Shown in pieces: positions 17,186 through 26,520 of a stretch of 64,000 nucleotides of DNA (position 1 is the first letter of the stretch; every line of letters begins with the position of its first letter). Made by a program: the position numbers and the translations under genes. Where the stretch lies: contig JAXHMJ010000002.1 of the NCBI GenBank assembly GCA_034521575.1, forward strand, positions 94,706 through 158,705. Direction: 5' to 3'. Source of the stretch: a candidate division KSB1 bacterium (GTDB lineage Bacteria; Zhuqueibacterota; Zhuqueibacteria; Residuimicrobiales; Krinioviventaceae). Below the pieces are notes generated by a model. The model was not told the origin of the DNA, searched no databases, and worked only from the letters and a program-made list of their open reading frames with translations.

Positions 17186-17759
17186 ATGGATTTTATAACC
17201 ATTGCAGAAAATTTTGGATTCGGCGGATTTGTCGGCTGGGCTGTTGTGGAACGGGGTTTTTCTCTTTTTTATCAACAACAGGATTCGGAAAAAAGCTGGT
17301 AAAGGGCTCTTTTTGGCTGATCAGCATCATTTGGTATGGAACAATGCTTTTTTCATTTCTGGACGTATGGTGTTTAAAATAGACTTTTTCATAAAACCTT
17401 TGTTTCACTGCGAATGATTGGAATGCTTTTTATTGTAACCGGAATTGCGGTTCGGGTGCTGGCCCGTACTGCTTTCAGGAGTACAGTGTGCACGTGGAAA
17501 CATCGGATACCCATGAACTGGTAACCCGGGGTATTTACAAAACTGTGCGTCATCCCGCCTATCTGGGATTGTCCTGTTTGTTCATCGGTATACCACTGAG
17601 CTGGGAAGCTGGGGCGGAATTGCCTGAGCCGTTTTGGCGGCTATTCCATCCGTTGTTTATCGAATTCGAATCGAAGAACAGGCTTTGATCGAATGGTTTG
17701 GGAATAACTATATCGAATATAAAAGACGTACAGAAAAAATGATACCATTTTTGTGGTAG
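17186..17759 (+). pseudogene. Isoprenylcysteine carboxyl methyltransferase (ICMT) family relic with several frameshifts
   Basis: Pieces of one ICMT-like membrane methyltransferase appear in order but in different frames: KGSFWLISIIWYGTMLFSFL (about 17300-17360), IGMLFIVTGIAVRVLA (about 17415-17465), VHVETSDTHELVTRGIYKTV followed by RHPAYLG (17488-17570), and finally YRIRIEEQALIEWFGNNY, then YKRRTEKMIPFLW, ending at TAG 17757-17759. At least three frame changes separate them, so the gene is dead. Intact homologues are about 190-220 residues with several membrane helices and the conserved RHPxYLG and EE..L...FG...Y..Y motifs. Confidence 0.75.
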
Positions 17760-18123
17760 TGGCATCACCAAACCCGTTTCCAAAGCTTATTTTCTACGGC
17801 AGGTTCCAGGGAATATAAATTAACACATCTTTTGCTCTTTGCAATGATGCTGCTGAAAGCGGTCTTTTGCAGAGGTGATTATTTCCCGTCAGATTATATA
17901 TTGTTTTTGTTTTTTCTGTATTTTATATTTTGTTATAAATTTTTAGTTTTCCGGGGGAAACAGCCATGTACGAAACCAACAGAACGAGCTGATCCTGTTA
18001 AATTGCGCCCTTTTATTATAAATATTCATAAATTCTATGAATGCTTTGCAAAAATCGCTTTAATTCTGTATGTTAGCTGAAAAAACGACCCCATTATACT
18101 TGACAAATCTTGGAGATAAGAGT
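17760..18123. other. Intergenic stretch, no gene seen
   Basis: About 360 AT-rich bases after the ICMT relic. Short frames here have no family signal. It should contain the promoter of the lipoprotein gene that starts at 18124. Confidence 0.5.
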
Positions 18124-19176
18124 TTGAAAAGACTAGTATTCTGTCTCTTTATTTTATTTCTGACTCAATGCACGGTTGAACGGCTGGCTTGCAATTGTCC
18201 GCGCGTGTTTGTGTTTACCGATATCAATATTGATGCCGGCGATCCGGATGACCGGCAGTCGCTGGTGCATCTGCTCTGGTATGCGGATGAACTGCGCATC
18301 GAAGGTATTGTCCCGGACCGCTGGGAAGCGCAGGGTTATAAGGCATGTGAATTGGCATTAAAATCCTATTATAAAGATTACCAATCCTTTCAACTCGCTG
18401 AAAAGGGATATCCGTTACCGGATTCACTCAAAAACAGAGTGGCTATTGATTTTGATCATGCCATGCAGCTGTTTGTAAAAGCCGCTTCGGTGCAGACAAA
18501 TCCGCTTTATGTGTTGATCTGGGGCAATATGGTGAATTTTGGTAAAGCGTTGCGGCAAAATCCCGATTTATCGGACAATATCCGTGTCATCACCATCGGC
18601 ACACATCTGATGATGGAAGAATACCGCGTTCACATACCGGAAAGCTGGGAAAAAACTGAAAAACCCTGTGAGCAGTACAACTGGAATGGATTCGGCAGGA
18701 ATGAAATCTTTGATGATCCGCGCTTTACAGATATGTGGTGGCTTGAGATCAACTGGACTTATGAGGGGATGTTCAGCGGTAAAGAACCGAAAGAGATGTT
18801 TGGAAAACTGTCTAAATACGGGGCACTGGCTCAGCACATCAAGGAGGTTGTTAAGAATCAAGACTGGGCGCAGTATTTTCGCGTTGGCGATACGCCGACT
18901 GTGCTTTATGTGATCGATCCTGGTCATGATTTGTCGAATCCCGCACAGGCCAGCTGGGCGGGACGGTTTGTGCAGCCGTTTCCGCAGGAACGGCCGAATT
19001 ATTACACCGATGACAGCGGTCCGGTTGAATGGAATTATGCGCATCCATGCAGCACCTGGGGGAACCATGTGGATATGAACCGCTATGCCAAAAGCACGCT
19101 GGAGGCTCAGCGGCCCGAGATGTACCGTGCATTGCTGGAAAAGCTGGAGAAAATTTACCGTGAGAAACGGAAATGA
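18124..19176 (+). CDS. Lipoprotein with DUF1593-type nucleoside-hydrolase-like domain
   Basis: A 350-residue protein beginning at TTG 18124 (8 bases after GGAG); the upstream ATG 18070 lacks a ribosome-binding site and would displace the leader. KRLVFCLFILFLTQC is a lipoprotein signal with lipobox LTQC. The domain opens with RVFVFTDINIDAGDPDDRQS, the Asp-rich calcium-binding signature of the nucleoside-hydrolase fold, and continues with LLWYADELRIEGIV. This matches the DUF1593 ('cellulose-binding Sde182, nucleoside hydrolase-like') family of secreted proteins found with polysaccharide degradation. Likely outer-membrane or periplasmic, hydrolysing a glycosidic bond; substrate unknown. The 200 bases after it hold no gene. 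Confidence 0.85.
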   Translation: MKRLVFCLFILFLTQCTVERLACNCPRVFVFTDINIDAGDPDDRQSLVHLLWYADELRIEGIVPDRWEAQGYKACELALKSYYKDYQSFQLAEKGYPLPDSLKNRVAIDFDHAMQLFVKAASVQTNPLYVLIWGNMVNFGKALRQNPDLSDNIRVITIGTHLMMEEYRVHIPESWEKTEKPCEQYNWNGFGRNEIFDDPRFTDMWWLEINWTYEGMFSGKEPKEMFGKLSKYGALAQHIKEVVKNQDWAQYFRVGDTPTVLYVIDPGHDLSNPAQASWAGRFVQPFPQERPNYYTDDSGPVEWNYAHPCSTWGNHVDMNRYAKSTLEAQRPEMYRALLEKLEKIYREKRK

Positions 19177-19374
19177 AAGAATTATGCAAACTGCAATTTC
19201 CGTTGTACTGTTTGAGCTGATACGTCCGTCCGGATATACTGTTAATGTCCATAAGCGGTTCGAGTTCATTATAACCGTTGTCTTTAAGAAGAAATGTATG
19301 ACCGAGAACAGAATAGCGGTCTTGACTGGGTCGATCATACTTTAAATTTTAACTGAAACACAAGAGGGTGTTAT

Positions 19375-19917
19375 TTGAAACAAAAATGGGAAAACTCCAG
19401 TGATGAGCAGCTTGCTGCTGCATTGGTTGATTCAAACGAGACGGCGTTCAAAACCGTATTCCGGCGTTACTATAAACCTCTGTATGCGTTCGTATACACC
19501 CGGATACGCTCATCTGAGCAGGCGCGCGATTTTGTTCAGGATGCTTTTGCCAAGTTATGGATGCACCGGCATACCCTGAAACCGGAGATGGGATGCAAAG
19601 CCTACTTGTTCCGGATCGCGGATCGGCAGTTGATTGATTTTTACCGCAGGCAATCCTCCCGACAGGAATATCAACAGGAGGCTCGTCGGAAATCGGAAGC
19701 GTATCAAGATCATTCTGATTTGCAGTTAGCTCTGCAAAACGCCATTACTGATCTGCCGGAACCGGTGCGCGAAGTGTTTGTTCTTGGCCGCTACGAAGGT
19801 TATACTTATGCAGAGATTGCAGTACAACTCGAGGTTTCGGTCAAAACCGTGGAGAGCCGCATGTCTAACGCGTTAAAGCAGTTACGAAAAAAGCTTCAGG
19901 AATTTCAAAAAAAATGA
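19375..19917 (+). CDS. ECF RNA polymerase sigma factor (FecI-like group)
   Basis: A 180-residue sigma-70 family protein with region 2 (FRRYYKPLYAFVYTRIRSS, then FVQDAFAKLWMHR) and region 4 (LPEPVREVFVLGRYEGYTYA and the helix-turn-helix VSVKTVESRMSNALKQLRK). The start is TTG behind GAGGGTG. It directs polymerase to promoters controlled by the downstream FecR-like anti-sigma factor. It heads a four-gene operon: sigma, FecR, STN-TonB protein, TonB-like lipoprotein. Unlike classical Fec systems, no outer-membrane receptor is adjacent. Confidence 0.92.
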   Translation: MKQKWENSSDEQLAAALVDSNETAFKTVFRRYYKPLYAFVYTRIRSSEQARDFVQDAFAKLWMHRHTLKPEMGCKAYLFRIADRQLIDFYRRQSSRQEYQQEARRKSEAYQDHSDLQLALQNAITDLPEPVREVFVLGRYEGYTYAEIAVQLEVSVKTVESRMSNALKQLRKKLQEFQKK

Positions 19918-19974
19918 TGTTAATGATAGGGTATTTATAGACTCGTCCGTATAGACCTATGAAAGGAAAGAATA

Positions 19975-21018
19975 ATGGCAATGGATAACAGCACACATAC
20001 AGACGATTATTATTTTCAGCTTTGCAGCAAATCACTAACTGATTCAATCAGCCGTGACGAGCGGGCCGAGCTTGACGTCTGGCTGAAACAGTCCGTTGAG
20101 CATCAACGATGTTTTGACGAACTTGAAAAAGTCTGGGGCGAGACGGATAGCACAATGCCGCCCGACCTTCCGGACCTGGATCATGAATGGCGAACATTGT
20201 CCCGCTCACTGGGAATCGGTCGGGAAAAAGAACTGCATTCCGGTTCTGTATCATCATTCATACAGCGTTTATTCAATCCGGTTCCGATGCGGGCCCGGTG
20301 GGTGATTTCTGCTGCAGTGCTGGTGCTGGCTGTGTCTGCAGTATTGTATTTCAAGAGTCCGGCTCCCAGGATTCTCACTGTGACCACCCGGAGCGTAGAA
20401 AAAGAATACGTTCTTTTACCGGATCAATCCAAAGTCTGGCTGAACAGCAACAGTGAGTTGAGCTATCCTGAACGTTTTGTATCAACTCGTGAAATTCAAT
20501 TGACCGGTGAAGCCTTTTTTGTCGTCGTACCGGATGCAAAGCCGTTCCTCGTTCATACAGCGAATGCACAGGCGCGGGTGTTGGGAACCGCCTTTAATGT
20601 CTGGTCGCGCGATCGGGAAACCAGGGTCATTGTCAAACGCGGCAAAGTCGAGTTGACCCGTTCGAATCAGGATACGGCCAAAGTTCAACTGGTCCGCAAT
20701 GAGACCAGTCGCATTGAGAAAGAAAAGGCGGCCAGACCGCCACAGTTTGTCGATGCAGATTATGCAATCGGCTGGATGGAGGGCCGTCTGGTGTTTATCA
20801 AAACGCCGGTTGCAGAAATCCTCAATGAACTGGAGCGATTTTACGGTGTGGAAATTCAGCTGCTGGACAGCGATTTGGCTCACAAAACAGTTACAGCGAC
20901 GTTTGAGAATAAAACCCTGGAAACCGTATTGACCTCTTTGAGTTTGAGTGTGGATTGTGAGTTTCATGAATATGACACTCATATTAAATTCGGCAGTATG
21001 GAAAAGAGGCCGTCATGA
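19975..21018 (+). CDS. FecR family anti-sigma/sigma regulator
   Basis: 347 residues. Residues 1 to about 85 are the cytoplasmic sigma-binding FecR N-domain (SISRDERAELDVWLKQS, WGETDS). One membrane helix follows at about 104-122 (WVISAAVLVLAVSAVLYF), then the periplasmic FecR domain (LPDQSKVWLNSNSELSYPERF, LTGEAFFVVV, ARVLGTAFNVWS, VIVKRGKVEL) and a C-terminal STN-like segment (ILNELERFYGVEIQLLD). Such proteins hold their ECF sigma until signalled from the envelope. The stop overlaps the start of the next gene, so translation is coupled. Confidence 0.93.
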   Translation: MAMDNSTHTDDYYFQLCSKSLTDSISRDERAELDVWLKQSVEHQRCFDELEKVWGETDSTMPPDLPDLDHEWRTLSRSLGIGREKELHSGSVSSFIQRLFNPVPMRARWVISAAVLVLAVSAVLYFKSPAPRILTVTTRSVEKEYVLLPDQSKVWLNSNSELSYPERFVSTREIQLTGEAFFVVVPDAKPFLVHTANAQARVLGTAFNVWSRDRETRVIVKRGKVELTRSNQDTAKVQLVRNETSRIEKEKAARPPQFVDADYAIGWMEGRLVFIKTPVAEILNELERFYGVEIQLLDSDLAHKTVTATFENKTLETVLTSLSLSVDCEFHEYDTHIKFGSMEKRPS

Positions 21019-21506
21019 AACACATGATTTTCTCATTCTTTTTGATCCTGACTGTTACCGGCCAAGCTATACCGCAGACGAATTCGGTCGATGCGCACCT
21101 TAACAAGCGTGTGAATCTGCGTTTTCAATCCGCTCCGCTGAGAGAGATTCTGGCTGAAATATCAGACCAAACCAATGTTTCCTTTGTTTTTAGCGACTCG
21201 CTTATCGACTCAGTGACGTTGTCCTGTGATGTGGAAGATGAACCACTGGGCAAAGTTTTCTCCTTTTTACTGGATGACCACATTACATACAAGGTGATCG
21301 ATGATGATCTGGTGGTTTTGCAATATCAGCAGACCCGAGCCCCCCGAACTCTGCGCCATCGTACCCCAAAAGTGGGGGACAGCGCGTCCGGACTGGATGA
21401 CATCACAGCACCGGAACTTACAAGCCTGGATAAACCCGATTATCCCCAGGAGGCGATACGAGAAACACCACCGGGCATGTCAATCTTTTTATCCGGGTCA
21501 ATGTAA
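21015..21506 (+). CDS. Exported STN-domain protein, 5' part (frameshifted; continues as TonB C-terminal domain)
   Basis: A signal peptide (KHMIFSFFLILTVTGQAIP) is followed by a secretin/TonB short N-terminal (STN) domain, residues about 33-100 (FQSAPLREILAEISDQTNVS ... LLDDHITYKVIDDDLVVLQ). A linker leads to PELTSLDKPDYPQEAIRE, the start of a TonB C-terminal domain, whose remainder is in another frame from about 21473. The ATG overlaps the FecR stop (GTCATGA), so it belongs to the sigma operon. STN normally sits on the N-terminus of TonB receptors, where it signals to FecR; here it is free of a receptor barrel. Confidence 0.8.
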   Translation: MKHMIFSFFLILTVTGQAIPQTNSVDAHLNKRVNLRFQSAPLREILAEISDQTNVSFVFSDSLIDSVTLSCDVEDEPLGKVFSFLLDDHITYKVIDDDLVVLQYQQTRAPRTLRHRTPKVGDSASGLDDITAPELTSLDKPDYPQEAIRETPPGMSIFLSGSM

Positions 21507-21712
21507 ACGGTCGAGTCGAGTCTGTCATTGTCAAGGAATCCAGCGGTTCGGTTATTCTGGATTCTACTGCAGTGGAACATGCAAAGATGGCGATATTTAC
21601 TCCTGCCATTTCGAATAAAAAGCCGGTACCGGTCTGGATCGAATGGGATTATCATTTTAGATTATGGTATCAAGATCAGGATCCGGTGCCTCGATCAATT
21701 GTTCGACCTTGA
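21473..21712 (+). CDS. 3' part of the frameshifted STN protein: TonB C-terminal-like domain
   Basis: In this frame GHVNLFIRVNVNGRVESVIV, then KESSGSVILDSTAVEHAKMA and IFTPAISNKKPVPVWIEWDY complete the TonB_C fold begun upstream (PDYPQEAIRE). The frame has no start of its own and ends at TGA 21710-21712. The join is about 21465-21478 around ACCACCGGGC. The combined product would be about 230 residues: signal peptide, STN, TonB_C. Absence of a TonB membrane anchor makes it a periplasmic adaptor rather than an energiser (inference). Confidence 0.7.
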   Translation, partial: GHVNLFIRVNVNGRVESVIVKESSGSVILDSTAVEHAKMAIFTPAISNKKPVPVWIEWDYHFRLWYQDQDPVPRSIVRP

Positions 21713-21745
21713 ATATTCATTTAATCAATAGAAAGAGAGGTTATC

Positions 21746-22555
21746 ATGAAAAACCAAACAATATTCCGGTATTCGTTTCTGATCACGTTGGTGACGGTTG
21801 GTGTATTGCTTTTTCAATGTGCGGCTCAATATCAAAAGGCAACGGTTCGTTCTACTCCGCCTCTTGACTATCCGTTAGAGGCACAAATGGAGCAGCGCGA
21901 AGGTGTTGTGGGGCTGGCTGTTTATGTAAGCGGTGACAGCATGGTCAAGACCGTCGAATTGGACGAGTCTTCCGGCTTTGCCGATCTGGACAGCGTGGCG
22001 GTGCAATTTGCAAAAGAAGTGCAGTTTAATCCTGCCCGTAAAGGCCGTGAAACCGTTCCATCCTGGACGCGCTTGAATGTGAACTTTCGTCTGGATAAAA
22101 CGTCAACACCAAAAGAAGAACGCCTGAAAAAGTTTAAAGCCTATCACAAACAGATTGCATCATTTAAAGATGAGGAGAAACGCAATACCGCGCTGGAAGC
22201 TCTGTATAAACTGTCCACGAATTTGATGGGTTCGGTCTCTCTCAACGCAGGCCCTAAAATCAATGAACCGTTGAAAAAAGTGGTGTCTGAACAGATTTAT
22301 CAGTACTGGCAGCCTCTGGATGAAGCCATTCCACTAACTTTTGTGGTGCTGGATGATTATTTGTACCGCTATCCGAAGAGTCCGCGCTATGATGATGCCA
22401 AATCGCGTTTGATTGAATATCTGGGGATGCTGAAAGATGAAATGCAAAAAGTCCAGGTCGATCAGGAATTGGAAGCCAACAAGGCAAAAGTGATTGGTCT
22501 TATTGAGCAGCGTGTCAATCAGCTCAAAGACGAGCCTGTTTCATCTGTTCTTTAA
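21746..22555 (+). CDS. Lipoprotein with TonB C-terminal-like domain and helical tail
   Basis: 269 residues, start behind AGAGAGG. The leader ends in the lipobox LLFQC. Residues about 40-122 (PLDYPLEAQMEQREGVVGLA, then VYVSGDSMVKTVELDESSG, AVQFAKEVQFNPA) form a TonB_C domain as in the preceding gene. The remaining 140 residues are helical (KFKAYHKQIASFKDEEKRN ... LEANKAKVIGLIEQRVNQL) and unassigned. Two consecutive TonB_C proteins behind an ECF sigma/FecR pair suggest an envelope relay that senses or transmits receptor state; the details are inference. Confidence 0.82.
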   Translation: MKNQTIFRYSFLITLVTVGVLLFQCAAQYQKATVRSTPPLDYPLEAQMEQREGVVGLAVYVSGDSMVKTVELDESSGFADLDSVAVQFAKEVQFNPARKGRETVPSWTRLNVNFRLDKTSTPKEERLKKFKAYHKQIASFKDEEKRNTALEALYKLSTNLMGSVSLNAGPKINEPLKKVVSEQIYQYWQPLDEAIPLTFVVLDDYLYRYPKSPRYDDAKSRLIEYLGMLKDEMQKVQVDQELEANKAKVIGLIEQRVNQLKDEPVSSVL

Positions 22556-22563
22556 TAGCAATG

Positions 22564-22607
22564 ACAGCCTTCCTCAACGGGACCATCTGCTCCTAAAGGA
22601 AGGCTGT
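22564..22607 (+). terminator. Hairpin terminator of the sigma/FecR operon
   Basis: Perfect 11-bp inverted repeat ACAGCCTTCCT / AGGAAGGCTGT separated by 22 bases, 8 bases after the stop codon at 22555. The T tract after it is short (TTTA), so termination may be partly dependent on other factors. Confidence 0.6.
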
Positions 22608-22857
22608 TTACACAGGGGATGTAATATATGTATTTAGAAATACAAAGATTATCTTGCAAATTCAAAAATAATTGTTTATTTATGGTATATTATTTTATTA
22701 ATGTTGCAGCAAAAGCATGAATTTTATTGCATGTTCCATCTATTGTACTAAAAAGCAAGTAAACCTGGACCGATTTTTTATCAGAAAATTTAATATTGTT
22801 TCACAACCTGTCCAGGATATAGCCAAGAACCTTGATTTAAAAATTGAGGACAATGCG

Positions 22858-23181
22858 ATGAAAATTTATCGGTTTCTGACTATTTTTATGTTATGCTCAG
22901 TGTCAATTATTGCAGGACAGGGCGGATACACGTTCCGTACCGTAGAACTACCGGGAACAACCATACAGTCTGATGTGATCGGTCTGAACTATCCTGTTAC
23001 TGTGGAGGGTGTGCAGTCGCTTGGCATGGGAGGTGCGCAGGTTGCCGCGGCGGTAAGCAGTTCGGGTATGCTGGTCAATCCCGCTTTCTTGTCCGATCCC
23101 GTGAACCGGTTTGTATACAGCACCGTTCGGCACGCGAATCGGATTGTCGGTTCAGAATCTCATTCCCGTGCAGACGCTTGA
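22858..23181 (+). pseudogene. Truncated PorV/UPF0164-like outer-membrane protein
   Basis: From ATG 22858 the frame gives a signal peptide (KIYRFLTIFMLCSVSIIAG) and then VQSLGMGGAQVAAAVSSSGM, LVNPAFLSDPVNRF, the N-terminal motif of PorV-type barrels (LGMGGA...AxxxNPA). An intact protein is 300 residues or more; here it breaks off after about 85 and the frame ends at 23181. The frame upstream of 22858 (from 22717) adds residues that do not match. The following DNA to 23600 holds unrelated fragments. Confidence 0.6.
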
Positions 23182-23295
23182 TGATCTGTTCAACCACAAC
23201 CAGACGCGATTCCCGGATTTTTCTGAGGCGCTCGACAAATCTTTTGCGCGTCCCCAGGAGTTCTCTGACCATAAATTGTGCCAGATCTGGGATTC

Positions 23296-23481
23296 TCATC
23301 GTGCTAATTCAGTGGTGATTCCGGCCATAACGATTGCCGGGCCGACATATTTTGTACTCTGTGTGACCGCCTCTGATTTGCTGTGACCGTTGAACTGTAT
23401 TACATAATAACGCACCAGAAAATGAATGGCATAGGCGCTGCTGACACTCACCAGTAAAACAGGAAAGAATGGGCATTTCAT
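23296..23481 (-). pseudogene. Internal fragment of an RND/MMPL-type exporter
   Basis: On the minus strand a 61-residue frame reads VSVSSAYAIHFLVRYYVIQF, then GHSKSEAVTQSTKYVGPAI and VMAGITT. This is the membrane block of MMPL-type RND exporters (xSYSIHxxxRYxE...KxEAVxxTxxxVGPAIxxxxxTT). The protein should be 700 residues or more; only this segment remains, bounded by unrelated sequence. The rest of 23182-23619 shows no certain gene. Confidence 0.45.
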
Positions 23482-23619
23482 CCCGGGGATAAAAAAAGAT
23501 AAACTTTTTTGTGGTTTATGGTGGGTGTTTGTATATTGAACAGCTGTTTTCAGGATTTACAAAACTTTTTACCGGATATTGCGTTAACTATATAAATTGT
23601 ATTTATTTGGAGATACTCT

Positions 23620-26466
23620 ATGAGATTACTCGTTTTTATGCTTTTGGGACTGTTGCTGTCAAGCCGCTCTGTATTTCCTCAGTCACCGGATCATGTGCAG
23701 CCGGCGAATCTGGATATGCAGGACCCTCTGCCTGTCAATCCGGATGTAACTCTGGGTGAATTTGAGAACGGCCTGAAATATTATGTACAGGTTAACCGTA
23801 AACCCGAGAATCGGGCCACCCTGTGGCTGGCGGTGAATGCCGGATCGGTGCTGGAAGATGAAAATCAGCGCGGTTTGGCGCATTTTGTTGAGCATATGGC
23901 GTTTAACGGTACAAAACATTTTGAAAAACAGGCTCTGATTGATTACCTGGAAAGCATCGGAATGCAGTTCGGACCCGAGATCAATGCTTTTACCAGTTTT
24001 GACGAGACTGTTTATTTTCTCAATGTGCCGACGGACAGTTCAAGTTACATGGAAACCGGATTTCAGATCCTGGAGGACTGGGCGCACGCCTTGAGTCTGG
24101 AGCCGCAGGAAATTGACAGAGAGCGCGGTGTGGTCATCGAGGAATGGCGGCTGGGACGCGGCGCTCAGGAGCGTATGCTGGACGAACAGCTGCCGGTTCT
24201 GTTCAGGGATTCGCGGTACGCGGAACGGCTGCCGATCGGCAAGAAAAATATTATTGAATCTGCAGATTACGGGACTATACGGAAATTTTATCGCGACTGG
24301 TACCGTCCCGGGCTGATTGGGGTCGTTGCTGTGGGTGATTTCGACAGGGATTATATCATGGAATTGCTGAACCGGCATTTTGCATCCCTGCCCGCACGTA
24401 AAACCCCGCGCGAACGGACGTTGTATCCGGTCCCGGATCATGAAGAAGCGTTGTTTGCGATTGCAACCGACAAGGAGGCGAGCCGTACTCGGGTCAGTAT
24501 TTATTTTAAAAGCGAACCGAAGCCGGTTGAAACCGTATCGGATTACCGGGTGCTGCTTGTGGAAAACCTCTACAATCATATGCTGAACAAACGCCTAAAA
24601 GAACTGACCAAACAAACGGATCCCCCGTTTTTGTATGCATATTCCGGTAAAGGGCAGTTTGTCCGCACCAAAGAGGTTTACCTTTTAGGCAGTGTGGTCA
24701 AAGAAAACAGTGTGGAACGCGGACTGGAGGCATTATTAACCGAGGCGCTGCGTGTAAAGCGACACGGATTTACGGCGTCTGAACTTGAACGCGCCAAGCG
24801 GGAAATTCTGCGCAGTGAAGAACAGGCGTATAAAGAACGTGACAAAACGCAATCCAGACGCCTGGCGCGACATTATGTGTCGCACTTTCTGTCCAATGAT
24901 CCTATTCCGGGGCCGGGACAGTCGCTGGCGCTTGCCCGGCAGCTGTTACCGGATATTCAATTGCAGCATGTGAATGCACTGGCCGGACAGTGGATAACAG
25001 AGGATAACCGTGTCGTGATGGTCAATGCTCCGGAAAAACAGGATGTAGCCGTACCGGATGAATCCCGGCTGTCTGCTGTTTTTAAAAAAGCAACTGAAAA
25101 AGCAATTGGTCCCTGGCAGGACAATGTGCGCCTTGAGCCTCTAATTGCAGATGTCCCGCCAAAGACTGATATTATGGATAAGAGTTCGAATGCGGAACTG
25201 GGCGTGACCGAACTGGAGCTTGCAAACGGCGTAAAGGTCGTGCTGAAACCCACGGATTTTAAAAACGATCAGGTTTTGTTCGACGGATACAGTTTTGGCG
25301 GACATTCTCTGACTGACAGTCAGGAGTATGTGTCAGCGCTCGCCGCGGCGAGCATTATCCAGGAGAGCGGAGTCGGCAAATTTTCAAGCATTGAGCTGGA
25401 AAAGAAACTGTCAGATAAAGTTGTGAGCGTCTCCCCTTATATCAATACGACGTTGGAGGGTATTCGGGGAAGCGCCTCTCCCCAGGATATGAAAACATTG
25501 TTCCAGTTGATATATCTGTATATGACGGCGCCGAGAAAAGATGCGGAAGCGTTCGAGTCGTTTATGAGCCGCATGAAGGGATATATTGAGAACCGCAGCG
25601 CCCGGCCGGAAACGGCGTTCATGGATACGCTTCAGGTGACTCTGGGTCAGCATCACCCACGCTCCAGACCCTGGACACTGGAGCGCCTAAAAGAGATTGA
25701 CTATACAACCGCGTTTGATTTTTATCAGCAACGGTATGCGGATGCGGGTGATTTTACATTCTTTTTTGTCGGGAATTTTGATCCGGACAGTCTTGATCCT
25801 TTGATTCAAACTTATCTGGGCGCATTGCCGTCAACCGACCGCAGTGAATCCTGGCAGGATCCGGGAATCAGGCCGCCGGACGGTATCGTTGAAAAATCGG
25901 TGTATAAAGGTGTGGAGCCCAAAAGCCTGGTTCGGGTGGTATTTACCGGAGCGTTTGAGGATTCACGGCAAAATCGTTATGCATTGAATTCTCTGGCATC
26001 GGTGATGCGTATTAAACTGCGTGAGGTGATGCGTGAGGATATGGGAGGGACCTATGGTGTGCAGGTGCGCTCCGGCGCGGAAAGATATCCGAATCCTGAA
26101 TATTCATTGCATATCATGTTCGGGTGTGCGCCGCAACGAGTAGAGGAACTTGTCCGGACGTTATTTGCCCAGATTGATAGTTTGCAAGCTCAAGGCCCGG
26201 CTGTAGAAACCGTTTCCAAAGTACGAAAAAGTCAGCAACGCGAATACGAAGTTAATCTGAAAGAAAATCGATTCTGGCTGAGTCAATTAAAATCCCGGCA
26301 GATGTATAATCAGAAATTTAAACAGATTACAAGCTATCCGGATCTGTATGACAAATTGTCTGTCGAAATGATTCAGGACGCGGCGCAATGTTATATAAAA
26401 CAGGATCAGTATGTAAAGGTTGTACTTTATCCTGAAAAAACCGCCGCTCGTACGTCAGGTCAATAA
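23620..26466 (+). CDS. M16 family zinc metallopeptidase (pitrilysin/insulinase type), exported
   Basis: 948 residues with a signal peptide (RLLVFMLLGLLLSSRSVF) and four M16 repeats. The inverted zinc motif HFVEH lies at residues 88-92 and the distal glutamate in VVIEEWRLGRG (about 174). The second half (about 530-940) contains the inactive-partner domains, including ELELANGVKVVLKPTDF and the RxxxxY-type segment GGTYGVQVRSGAERYP that closes on substrate. It probably degrades peptides in the periplasm or outer membrane. Start behind GGAG at 23620. Single gene; closed by a strong terminator. Confidence 0.95.
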   Translation: MRLLVFMLLGLLLSSRSVFPQSPDHVQPANLDMQDPLPVNPDVTLGEFENGLKYYVQVNRKPENRATLWLAVNAGSVLEDENQRGLAHFVEHMAFNGTKHFEKQALIDYLESIGMQFGPEINAFTSFDETVYFLNVPTDSSSYMETGFQILEDWAHALSLEPQEIDRERGVVIEEWRLGRGAQERMLDEQLPVLFRDSRYAERLPIGKKNIIESADYGTIRKFYRDWYRPGLIGVVAVGDFDRDYIMELLNRHFASLPARKTPRERTLYPVPDHEEALFAIATDKEASRTRVSIYFKSEPKPVETVSDYRVLLVENLYNHMLNKRLKELTKQTDPPFLYAYSGKGQFVRTKEVYLLGSVVKENSVERGLEALLTEALRVKRHGFTASELERAKREILRSEEQAYKERDKTQSRRLARHYVSHFLSNDPIPGPGQSLALARQLLPDIQLQHVNALAGQWITEDNRVVMVNAPEKQDVAVPDESRLSAVFKKATEKAIGPWQDNVRLEPLIADVPPKTDIMDKSSNAELGVTELELANGVKVVLKPTDFKNDQVLFDGYSFGGHSLTDSQEYVSALAAASIIQESGVGKFSSIELEKKLSDKVVSVSPYINTTLEGIRGSASPQDMKTLFQLIYLYMTAPRKDAEAFESFMSRMKGYIENRSARPETAFMDTLQVTLGQHHPRSRPWTLERLKEIDYTTAFDFYQQRYADAGDFTFFFVGNFDPDSLDPLIQTYLGALPSTDRSESWQDPGIRPPDGIVEKSVYKGVEPKSLVRVVFTGAFEDSRQNRYALNSLASVMRIKLREVMREDMGGTYGVQVRSGAERYPNPEYSLHIMFGCAPQRVEELVRTLFAQIDSLQAQGPAVETVSKVRKSQQREYEVNLKENRFWLSQLKSRQMYNQKFKQITSYPDLYDKLSVEMIQDAAQCYIKQDQYVKVVLYPEKTAARTSGQ

Positions 26467-26490
26467 AAATGTTCTGAACAGGTCATTCAA

Positions 26491-26520
26491 AAAAGGGCTG
26501 TTTAAACAGCCCTTTTTTTT
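26491..26520. terminator. Strong bidirectional terminator
   Basis: A perfect 18-bp palindrome GGGCTGTTTAAACAGCCC (26495-26512) is flanked by an A run on the left and eight T on the right. It sits between the convergent M16 peptidase and the flavoprotein relic and can stop transcription from both sides. Confidence 0.9.

Noticed and set aside
18568-19338. 256-aa minus-strand frame over the DUF1593 lipoprotein
   Set aside because: It mirrors the codon structure of the plus-strand gene, has no family motif and no start signal.
23075-23299. Minus-strand 74-aa frame MRIPDLAQFMVREL...
   Set aside because: Arg-rich and helical, but no family recognised; it overlaps decayed DNA and its ATGA overlap with the RND fragment is probably coincidental.
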